The notes beneath the pieces are model-generated. The model was not told where the DNA came from and ran no database searches. It worked only from the letters and a program-made list of their open reading frames with translations. A program made the position numbers and the translations under genes. DNA of 56,778 bases from a virus: IMG/VR virus record IMGVR_UViG_3300025892_000024, positions 1 through 56,778 of that record; one strand, given 5' to 3'. Each line of letters starts with the position of its first letter. Within the stretch, counting starts at the first letter, position 1. Of this stretch, positions 28,301 through 34,006 are shown one piece after another.

Positions 28301-30686
28301 AACAGGTATGCTATCCACATTCCAGAACATGAACTTCGATTTCATAGCAGCCAACAAGAGGGGGGAATTACCTAAGAATGTGAAAATGATTGCCTCTGAA
28401 TTCAAGAAGTGGAGGAATAGACCGATGGCGAATCCTCCAGCGCACCACGACAAAACTTCCATTGTCCGAAGATTTGTGAAAGACTTAGATCCATCTATTG
28501 AATTCACCGCAAAATCACTTGAAGGTCGATTGAAGAATGCTGGATACCGTATGCATCCGAATGCTCGGCAGATTGGGAGAATACTCAGTATCATGAAAAA
28601 AGAGGGCTTGATAGTTCAAACCAAATTTAGCGGGTCTGTAACATATCGGAATTCCGAAAGCAATTACGCCATGGAAAATCCCCCAAGTGTGTCTCCCGAA
28701 GACTATGTGCAGTTTTATAGGAATATTCCTGTCTTTGAGGGCGATGGCGCACTGGATATGGGTATTCAAACTGATAAAGGTAAAACCAAATATCACAATC
28801 AATGGCTAGATGGTGTATTCTCTGATATGCCAGATAAGGCAGAAGCATGGAAAAAGCAATCATTCAGTAAAGAAATAGCTTTGAGAACTGTTATTGACGA
28901 AGACGGAACTGTGCATGAGGGATTCCTGGACAAGTATGCTGATGATAATAGGCCATATACAGTATCTTTGAAAGTTGATGGTGACAGCTCTTTGATTCAC
29001 TTTAATGGAAATGAATCGGTTGTATGGAATAAGCGAGGCCGGTGGAGAAGAAATTTCCACATTACGGATGAAATGACTGATTATCTGCAATCACAGGGGA
29101 TTGATTCAGCACAGATATTGGGTGAATTGTATGCTGTTGATGAAGGAGGGGCAACATTATCGTTGAAAGAGATTAGCAGTATAATTGTAGCTCCGAAAAC
29201 AATGGAGAGACAGAAACAAATCCGCTTTGCTGCCTTCGACATTCTAGAACTAAACGGTAGGGATTACATCGACACGCCTTATGGGGAAAGAATGGAGGCA
29301 CTGGACAACCTGTTTGCTGGTGAAGACTTGCCATCAATCATGAGCGTTCCAATGTTGAAGAGTGATGGGGGAGTGAAGGAAGTCCTTGAATTGTGGGAGG
29401 AAAGTATGAGTGAGCCAAACTTTGAGGGCTTGGTTCTAAGATTTGATGGCGATAACAAATCAATCAAAATCAAGATGAAAGGCACAGCAGACTTAGCCAT
29501 CATAGGCTACTATCACGGAAAAGAGGGCGGCAACAAAGAATCTATTGTTGGTGGAGGCGCTTTAGCTTGGATGCTTCCTAATGGTGATTTCATTTATGCG
29601 GGTAAATCAGTCATTGGTTCAACAGACAAAGAGAAAGGCGAGTTACTTGAACTATTGAGCAAAGACCAAATCGATGCCCCTAACATGAAGCTTGGCGGTA
29701 GGGTAGTTTCTAACTCAGTAAGAGAAACCCATGATGTGAGGGGCAAAGGAATGCTAAAGATGGTAAAGCCAAAGTATGTCGGGGAGTTCCTTTATCGTAA
29801 TATCAACTTCAAAGATTGCCCCGTATTCAGATTGAAAGGTAAGAAGTTGTTGTATGTAGGAACAGTTAGGGCACCAGTATTACAACAACCATCTTTCAAG
29901 AAATGGCGTGAAGATAAATCAATCAACGCTCAAGATCTAAGAATAGAGCAAGTTCCACTTGAAGGAACAGGAAAGTGGGGTCAAATAAAACCTAATCCTC
30001 CTGGGGACCTTCCGGAAGATATAGAATATCCTGGGGGTCATGGGCAATATTTGACGGATTCAATAACTATTGGGGCTTTGATAGAACAGATAGGCGCTGA
30101 TGGCAAAAAGCGAAGAAATCTAAACTCAAGAGGATTCTATCAAGAGCATGTAAATCCAAAATGGCCTTTGGAGCACCCCGAACTAGCAGCACGTTTGATT
30201 GAGGCAGAGAAGAAAGGCTGGAAAATCCCGCAAGAATTAGCAAAACACTTGATACGGCCTAATCCTCCAAAGAATACAGGAGTCATGCTCCCTCCAATCA
30301 TCGTGACAGGCACGATGTATGATTCAAAACTATTGAGGCAATATCCAAACTACGGTTTCATCTTTGGCGATAATGAAAAAAGAACAGGGAAGGGCGGTCA
30401 AGCGGTAATCCGTGATGAACCGAATGCCATAGGAGTGAGGACAAAGGCCAGTTCGAGAAAGTTCTGGAATGATAGTCATATGCAAAACTCCGTCAAGATG
30501 ATGTCGGAGGACTTCTTGCGTGTATTCAATGGGGGATATGACGCAATAGTGATTCCTGTCGCTGGGATAGGCACAGGATTAGCCGAATTGAAAAAGCGTG
30601 CACCCCTCACTAACAGATGGCTTCAAACTGTTATGGAGCAATTAAATACAATAGCCAAGACTGAAAAAACGGGGGAATTGAAATGA
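22317..30686 (+). CDS. Giant multidomain (poly)protein with NPP-delimited modules (2789 aa)
   Basis: TTG start in the upstream stop with a GGGGGT site at 22305-22310. Modules are separated by Asn-Pro-Pro/Asn-Pro at residues 858, 990, 1132, 1317, 1423, 1581, 1755, 2039, 2121, 2560 and 2649. Order: an 857-residue unknown domain; Cys/His-rich (861-985); unknown (993-1131); ADP-ribosyltransferase-like (1134-1316); two basic modules (1319-1580), the second with a Cys-x3-Cys-x2-Cys cluster; a basic helical module (1583-1754); a short module, then guanylate kinase (1846-2038) behind another Asn-Pro-Pro at 1836; winged helix (2041-2120); ATP-dependent DNA ligase (2123-2559); a small basic module (2562-2648); and a C-terminal alpha/beta domain with a Gly-Ile-Gly-Thr-Gly-Leu loop. 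Fusing such unrelated enzymes is atypical. A processed polyprotein or tagged-cargo carrier is inferred. It overlaps 30683 by ATGA. Confidence 0.9.
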   Translation: MIPPMNAVAAHILKEQYIKKIPDLTEEQFSKYARNLVMRKGVEGPLLTKSIRSWVAKLVGKGGLGGQILPIGVEIEGKAAKEINADGQKPIIIDRDYPGATLEQAANAFQAQAILLYRAEKRGSTIGPDLSALIEPRPITSINAEREGSNEEFVNRQQKMREAYANSVFPSIDALIPNTKKVIFDSSRGRHETLAPAMSIGLNNHTTGLCFETVKANEATELVCLRAIGLTSKKAIDGSLRLSKRIEKEMKVLTLVCSWGSTAAIFIGGGPLGLVSRNDAYDFLGSIGKPSGSQAVNSKVPYRDIDLPLYELKISKESFTTRSNDVMLLPLSLDIAPARAKTASNRPFEGSHDLAPSSMQSGRVLLPVYDAESFDTDYDDHPQVVQYRKGTYIPGVIDFLSSVNLAKDTKYQPAEMNPMKTKWIEMRKETSAVKEGTVDDLINALEVFSIPFGYECILSYNRGECYLAVNGENAITNIQQTREFAAYCESMGIKEIIAKGVLTPRDNQDFELVDYIVDMDEIPTNEEDSIAIFSKLEVRVYGALDGKDFNLLRPLALSTVKSCRSQSAKFVELSNRNSDLYYSEMISDELESGYANKLLMTFENASPLHLYGDMQVDATIIAFDIEGKNPQNNLVGNVALALISKESVKIDGKSKTVEAFVPIGTTNAFRGFTTEAKRRMLDYLMDHALQPGYKDGYLLIDPVKAQLTLNVSFKGFAKQESQPIYEHYTEMRKFKGDSLPKPAFYEKGIGRVEPTELKYERIKIPTFTDAVPVRTYLREVGKKKLPMLKNPVITSLGTTIDGLDDMFEKSKVRYSVKESFSLQVPLSQLKKNGPEPPTKELDLPGSMSVSDLLNLSLNPPSTCPMATQNLEVNTKNRDAAVKAPHIQYGPLNLSDEDYWVRYGERWNTDAQVAKNSNCSNCIAFDISPRMKDCMPGKTSDKEGQLGYCWMHHFKCHSARTCYTWASGGPIDLDSVSLDWQKRSESAFKSNPPTDNWTAHRQKVPWEFDQDAFDGTAFRTFQMDDPEDRRKAIHMDGWRRRFDKYKGVQAIAGKLSSTGKWHIQSIRVPKKYNLRRNRKEMKLDKQQPPQWYVELRPNTKPFGTKNNPIIPHDYIKAMDRGWTGYPHWMIKRNPAPDVLDNAYYHGTTLSKAREIFASRWFNFKEDYPTFTDSLDVAIRFGVVKWLGNKNPADPIVILQLDSEAADKTLKRLERIPDYFSVDGHYYAVMDPIPSYFLRPVQYTEEQFHEDYEKMKMKHKHSHAWGQKRFPVPSSDQYASLNANWDGNYISSWLDDPYNNWWNFREQKEHAPFYADKKNPMAPGYQSYGWTTQDWRSIKVNNKGEIDYSQKCGAEGTQTASGKPRLCLPAPVVKALMRTDSGKQVIREQARKKVRAKKGERIPWHPRIKKLWKKLEEKTPADKRNPVLPKKKHGNFPPAVFQFDPGVTEGAEWYTDEEGLHEELSSLRKNHDEYVKQYMRKNFSQRWSWETEYTGKRREEEKKILEKAKTVADKHFHDKMCTKGEDGKPCEFWHGGMKAPSVGEPMAWHERERKPTPCTVGSYKLCISGCLFCYKEQGSTISNPPGIPKKGSELTTEKKREIRKRWLELVNMTKHELQTFYDSEWGNKRAGLSRDEAKEAGISSGRDSALAILKMKETPVKEWSKRKSKDRGRDIMLDFWQWAQKQINFNTRHRGMQGAYLDDRGRPKRKLLGLWIWGHDPWRYALQVTGEKMGECPNVAWVGRKEKEKYGVRPMINPPTIPSTAFKLIPSAKPELTYAEGYAPQRIVERGWWMYDAPCGEYSPPGWLNINLAYDPKGEFNAGQFCSNISPDWIIWDNPPKFTPLYGDILTISGPSGSGKSTMAQALAKKLKGQIIPSYMTREKRPKEKEGIDGVFITKDKFEEMIENGEFTAGEVNLWVKQKNGEYYGRRASDFAISKPVIIDANFEGIRRMRAAFPNKTYSVFIRTGMGEDRRKQLLTARGVHTEEEIESRVKAGTGMLSTFQNMNFDFIAANKRGELPKNVKMIASEFKKWRNRPMANPPAHHDKTSIVRRFVKDLDPSIEFTAKSLEGRLKNAGYRMHPNARQIGRILSIMKKEGLIVQTKFSGSVTYRNSESNYAMENPPSVSPEDYVQFYRNIPVFEGDGALDMGIQTDKGKTKYHNQWLDGVFSDMPDKAEAWKKQSFSKEIALRTVIDEDGTVHEGFLDKYADDNRPYTVSLKVDGDSSLIHFNGNESVVWNKRGRWRRNFHITDEMTDYLQSQGIDSAQILGELYAVDEGGATLSLKEISSIIVAPKTMERQKQIRFAAFDILELNGRDYIDTPYGERMEALDNLFAGEDLPSIMSVPMLKSDGGVKEVLELWEESMSEPNFEGLVLRFDGDNKSIKIKMKGTADLAIIGYYHGKEGGNKESIVGGGALAWMLPNGDFIYAGKSVIGSTDKEKGELLELLSKDQIDAPNMKLGGRVVSNSVRETHDVRGKGMLKMVKPKYVGEFLYRNINFKDCPVFRLKGKKLLYVGTVRAPVLQQPSFKKWREDKSINAQDLRIEQVPLEGTGKWGQIKPNPPGDLPEDIEYPGGHGQYLTDSITIGALIEQIGADGKKRRNLNSRGFYQEHVNPKWPLEHPELAARLIEAEKKGWKIPQELAKHLIRPNPPKNTGVMLPPIIVTGTMYDSKLLRQYPNYGFIFGDNEKRTGKGGQAVIRDEPNAIGVRTKASSRKFWNDSHMQNSVKMMSEDFLRVFNGGYDAIVIPVAGIGTGLAELKKRAPLTNRWLQTVMEQLNTIAKTEKTGELK
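24897..25271 (+). other. Cys/His-rich putative metal-binding module of the giant protein
   Basis: Residues about 861-985 contain Cys-x-x-Cys, then a lone Cys, then a Cys-Trp-Met-His-His-x-x-x-Cys-His cluster followed by Arg-Thr-Cys. The density and spacing of Cys and His indicate zinc or an iron-sulphur centre. It is bounded by Asn-Pro-Pro on both sides (858 and 990). Function unknown. Confidence 0.6.
25710..26264 (+). other. ADP-ribosyltransferase-like module of the giant protein
   Basis: The module starts at Asn1132-Pro. Tyr-Tyr-His1144-Gly-Thr-Thr is followed by a Leu-Ser-Lys-Ala-Arg-Glu-Ile helix, then Phe-Thr-Asp-Ser-x6-Arg-Phe-Gly. This order (HGT strand, helix, FTD...FG) is characteristic of the ART/PARP/KptA-type NAD-binding fold. 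The third catalytic residue is not assigned. It could modify host protein or nucleic acid, or act as a 2'-phosphotransferase-like enzyme; the exact activity is unknown. Confidence 0.6.
27825..28430 (+). other. Guanylate kinase-like module of the giant protein
   Basis: Walker A Gly-Pro-Ser-Gly-Ser-Gly-Lys-Ser-Thr at residues 1852-1860 is followed by a Ser-Tyr-Met-Thr-Arg-x-x-Arg-Pro segment (the GMP-binding loop of guanylate kinases) and a Gly-Glu-Tyr-Tyr-Gly motif that corresponds to the conserved YYG of the family. Length (about 200 residues) fits a complete GMP kinase domain, which would phosphorylate (d)GMP with ATP. It is preceded by Asn1836-Pro-Pro and followed by Asn2039-Pro-Pro. Confidence 0.8.
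28431..28676 (+). other. Winged-helix module of the giant protein
   Basis: The 82 residues between Asn2039-Pro-Pro and Asn2121-Pro-Pro run helix, helix, an Arg-Gln-Ile-Gly-Arg-Ile-Leu recognition-type helix and a Gly-Leu-Ile...Val-Thr-Tyr beta wing. This matches a small winged helix, probably nucleic-acid binding. The module is preceded by Pro-Met-Ala, as if it once had its own start codon. Confidence 0.55.
28680..29993 (+). other. ATP-dependent DNA ligase module of the giant protein
   Basis: Motif I is Lys2219-Val-Asp-Gly, with Lys2219 the expected AMP acceptor. It is followed by Gly-Glu-Leu-Tyr (motif III), Phe-Asp-Ile-Leu-x-x-Asn-Gly (IIIa), Glu-Gly-Leu-Val (IV) and Ile-Lys-Ile-Lys-Met-Lys (V). 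An OB-type domain follows, with a Trp-Arg-Glu-Asp-Lys element matching motif VI. All nucleotidyltransferase motifs are present, so the module should be active. It would seal nicks in DNA (RNA ligase activity is less likely given motif VI). It is bounded by Asn2121-Pro-Pro and Asn2560-Pro-Pro. Confidence 0.85.
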
Positions 30687-33600
30687 ATCACGAACCAAGG
30701 TCAAACCCCATCATGCGTTTGAAAAAGATGAAAAAGCCGAAAGGACGAAAACTTAGAGGCGAAGTTAATCCGATTGTTCGTAAAATGTTCCGTCGAGACC
30801 AGAATGGTGTTGTCGGTGCTATTGCTTATTCTAGTAAAAGAGAGGCGAAAAAACAATTCAATTCCAAAAGTTATGTATGGGAATTCGAGAATAAATATCC
30901 TGGAGAAATATTCGAATACCATTTAGAAAAGCAGGTCATTACCGGTGTTGTAAGGGGTAGCGATTGGAAAAAGATTAGACCAAGGCTGCACCCCTTAGAT
31001 GGCAGCCCTTACACAACATCAGATATACAACAAGTGAGAGCTGCGGACGAAGCGCCGAAAAGTACCCTGATATCTTTACTGACTGACAAAGAGGTTGTTT
31101 CACACAATAACCCATACGACCCCGAAATCATAATCACTGCACCACATACATTCGATGACAAAAAAGAAGACGGCCACGATACTGATTGGTTATCCGAATC
31201 ATTAGCAGATGAACTACACAGCACTCTTCACAATAGAGGAGTTCCTGTATTACTCCTAAAGGGCGAAATAGATCGTGATGACTTGGACTTAAACAGGCTT
31301 GAATCTGAAAATCACGAGTTCCACAAAACACTAGATGATACCTTGCCTCAAGCAGATATGTTATTCGATATACATTCTTACCCGCCTTACTATCCTGTAT
31401 GGGCTGACTACGACATTGTATTATTTCATAATGGGCCATATCATACAGATGAAGACAACTTGGATACTCTTGAACTATTTGAGTACATACAAAAGAGAAT
31501 TCCAGACGCTTCAATATACATTGAATTAGCTAATGAAACACAACACTTCATTCAAAACAAGGGGCTATCTTACGATTTGAGTTCTTTCTTGATTGAGATA
31601 AATGAAACTAGGACTGATTTAGTTGAGGACTTAGCAGAAGCTTTAGCAGATTTCGCATTGGGAGTTTCACCAAATCCACCGAGTTTATTGCCAGAAGGAG
31701 CAAGATATCACCAATTCACTATTTCGCTCCCCCTTTCGACTCCATTGAACAAAAAATTAGTATTTCCAGAGATAATGGAGTTAGAAATGATTGATAAAGG
31801 ATTTACCCTGCGTAAAAAGACATTAGACAGGGTAACAGGTACTATTACAGATTTTCTTACATTTGGGTTGCCACCAGGTATGGACGAAAGACCAACTATC
31901 GGCCTTCAAAGGGGGAAAAAAGATGCTTTGTTGAGAAAAGCAGAACACCTTACGAATGATGAAGTTATCTTGATTCAAGACTTAATCACAGAGTCAGCGG
32001 AAAAACAACCCATCATGAATCCCTTTGAACCTGAGAAAGATGCAAGGAAAGAATTGAAAGACATAGGCGTTGAGGGTAACAAAGACATTGATAAGGTTGT
32101 AAAGTATATTCAAACTGGAAATGTATCGGCTTTTACGGGTTGGAACAACAATAGGAAAAAGAAAAACATTAACCATTTGACTGATGAACAGTATAAAAAA
32201 ATAGTAGCTATGTTTGATTCAGGGCTGTCAGAAAATAGCACTGACAATGAAATCAAAGAGGCACTTAGGAAATACAATATAGATGAGCCCAAAAAGGGCA
32301 ATAAACTAAATCGTAGCAAAGCACTACAAAAGTTTCACATCGTAGGGGATTTTTCCGAAGATGAAGATTTGGAAAAAGAATTGAAGTACAGGAACATCAA
32401 TGTCTCTAAGAAAGGAGATAAGTTAGATCGAGAAAAGGCACTAGGGCAATTGGCTTCTAAAGCTCAAATAAAAGCAACAAAACTTACTGACTTTGTTGAA
32501 GCCAAAGCACAAAAGATGAAACTTTCAACAGATGTCACAAAGTCGATTATGGAAGCTATCATCCCCGGCGCATCAAAAACAATAGCGCCTGGTTCCCAAA
32601 CTGATACAAGGGAAAGAAGAAAGATTGATGGTAAATTTATGACGAACAACGAGTTCAAAAATAAGTTCAAGCCGAAAAATAAACAGGATTGGAATAAATG
32701 GAATCAGGCTCAAAAGGAAAAGCCTACCAATCAAAAAGGTCAAGGTAATGCTAAAGAGGACGATTGGAGTAAAGAGTTTAAGCTAATTGATGGCTACAAA
32801 ACCAGCAAAAGAGATTGGCGCAGTAAACAGGGCAGAGTGCCTAATTGGGACGAATGGAATAATGCACCTAAAGCCAATCCTCCAGTAGTAGCAATTCCTT
32901 CGGAGGGTAAATTCGTTATGGATGTGACAGATGAAGTAGTTAGAGATGCCACAATTTCTGTAATCAAAGGCAAACCCGAATTAGATGTGCAAGGAGTAGC
33001 CACTGGAGAAACCCTTGACAAAAAAATGGGCAATATCATCAGAATCAATATGTTTAGAAAATCAGCCGGCTTCAAACTAAGTAGGGGCGATGCAAACACA
33101 GATTATGTGATTTCTATTGAGACTGGTGGCAAGCACTTCTATGTTAAATCAAAAGTGAATATTGATGGTTTAGCAATCTTGAAACACTTCCCTACAAAGA
33201 AAAGCGAACCAAGACTAAGAGTTGAAACAAGGGGTATGTTACAGTTTGGAAATAAATCCGGCTTCATCAGAGTACGAGGCAAAACCCATGACCTATACGA
33301 TTCAGTTAAAATTAGTCAATTGTTGTTGAATCCAACTAGATATGCTCAACAGTATTTGGACGACCATATACCAATTGAAGATTCAAAGATTCCAACATCT
33401 TACAAGAAGTACAAACTAGAGGGCCCTATTGGTTCAACCGAATTCTTTGAACAGATATCGGCAAAAATGCAAAACTTTGGTGAAGGCCAAGGTTGGGTAA
33501 AAGACGGCCACCTGTATTGGAGGAAGGGCAACAATGCAGATAACTACGTGAATGTTGATGGATTGATGATAGAAGGCGGTGAAGCTTGGATGCACACCCA

Positions 33601-34006
33601 CCCTGCTGCTTGGGAGCCATCGCAAACAAGTCCAGACGATTTCAAAGTCATGCATGGTATGTTTACTGTGCATGGTGTAAAAGATTTCTTTACTATAATA
33701 GCAGATAGAATTGACTGGTTTAGGTTCTCTAAGAAAGAAAAATTAGAAGATATGGTTGAAGTGATTGAAGAATTTGAAAGCGATATTGAAACTGAATTCG
33801 ATGTAGCCGAACAAAATTTTGTGAACAAAATGGGTGAAGAACCATACCTGACTTCTGAACTTACTAAATACATAACAAACCATTTCAATAAAACCATTCC
33901 AGAGTTCCAAGCAAAATATAGGGCATACATGCTGTCTCCTTCACAAATCAACCAAAGAACTAAGAAAAATCCACCAGATATGATTGACATACATGGCTTT
34001 TACTAA
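30683..34006 (+). CDS. Second multidomain (poly)protein: amidohydrolase-like, SAP-like repeats, JAMM-like (1107 aa)
   Basis: It overlaps the 2,789-residue gene by ATGA. The N-terminus carries Ser-Asn-Pro (residue 8) and a basic module. After Asn143-Pro comes an N-formylglutamate-amidohydrolase-like domain, with Ala-Pro-His155, Asp-Leu-Asp-Leu-Asn-Arg and Asp-Ile-His231-Ser as probable zinc and substrate residues. Asn331-Pro-Pro and Asn446-Pro follow. Next are two SAP-like repeats of about 40 residues, a Lys/Asn/Trp-rich linker, Asn732-Pro-Pro, and a C-terminal module with a JAMM-like metalloprotease motif (Glu967, His971-Thr-His973-Pro). A final Asn1096-Pro-Pro lies only 12 residues before the stop. 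A self-processing polyprotein or enzyme carrier is inferred. Confidence 0.85.
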   Translation: MNHEPRSNPIMRLKKMKKPKGRKLRGEVNPIVRKMFRRDQNGVVGAIAYSSKREAKKQFNSKSYVWEFENKYPGEIFEYHLEKQVITGVVRGSDWKKIRPRLHPLDGSPYTTSDIQQVRAADEAPKSTLISLLTDKEVVSHNNPYDPEIIITAPHTFDDKKEDGHDTDWLSESLADELHSTLHNRGVPVLLLKGEIDRDDLDLNRLESENHEFHKTLDDTLPQADMLFDIHSYPPYYPVWADYDIVLFHNGPYHTDEDNLDTLELFEYIQKRIPDASIYIELANETQHFIQNKGLSYDLSSFLIEINETRTDLVEDLAEALADFALGVSPNPPSLLPEGARYHQFTISLPLSTPLNKKLVFPEIMELEMIDKGFTLRKKTLDRVTGTITDFLTFGLPPGMDERPTIGLQRGKKDALLRKAEHLTNDEVILIQDLITESAEKQPIMNPFEPEKDARKELKDIGVEGNKDIDKVVKYIQTGNVSAFTGWNNNRKKKNINHLTDEQYKKIVAMFDSGLSENSTDNEIKEALRKYNIDEPKKGNKLNRSKALQKFHIVGDFSEDEDLEKELKYRNINVSKKGDKLDREKALGQLASKAQIKATKLTDFVEAKAQKMKLSTDVTKSIMEAIIPGASKTIAPGSQTDTRERRKIDGKFMTNNEFKNKFKPKNKQDWNKWNQAQKEKPTNQKGQGNAKEDDWSKEFKLIDGYKTSKRDWRSKQGRVPNWDEWNNAPKANPPVVAIPSEGKFVMDVTDEVVRDATISVIKGKPELDVQGVATGETLDKKMGNIIRINMFRKSAGFKLSRGDANTDYVISIETGGKHFYVKSKVNIDGLAILKHFPTKKSEPRLRVETRGMLQFGNKSGFIRVRGKTHDLYDSVKISQLLLNPTRYAQQYLDDHIPIEDSKIPTSYKKYKLEGPIGSTEFFEQISAKMQNFGEGQGWVKDGHLYWRKGNNADNYVNVDGLMIEGGEAWMHTHPAAWEPSQTSPDDFKVMHGMFTVHGVKDFFTIIADRIDWFRFSKKEKLEDMVEVIEEFESDIETEFDVAEQNFVNKMGEEPYLTSELTKYITNHFNKTIPEFQAKYRAYMLSPSQINQRTKKNPPDMIDIHGFY
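31109..31672 (+). other. N-formylglutamate-amidohydrolase-like module
   Basis: Between Asn143-Pro and Asn331-Pro-Pro of the second giant protein. Residues Ala-Pro-His155, the Asp-x-Asn-Arg motif and Phe-Asp-Ile-His231-Ser-Tyr recall the zinc-binding and substrate-binding elements of the N-formylglutamate amidohydrolase (zinc carboxypeptidase-like) superfamily. Likely a zinc-dependent amide hydrolase. The substrate could be a small amide, a peptide or a cell-envelope component. Confidence 0.5.
32879..33967 (+). other. JAMM-like metalloprotease module
   Basis: Residues 733-1095 of the second giant protein. Glu967 precedes His971-Thr-His973-Pro, then Ser983-x-x-Asp986 after a spacer two residues longer than in the usual JAMM consensus (His-x-His-x7-Ser-x2-Asp). 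If the metal site forms, this would be a zinc isopeptidase or endopeptidase, and a candidate for cutting the NPP junctions. The unusual spacing keeps confidence moderate. Confidence 0.5.
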
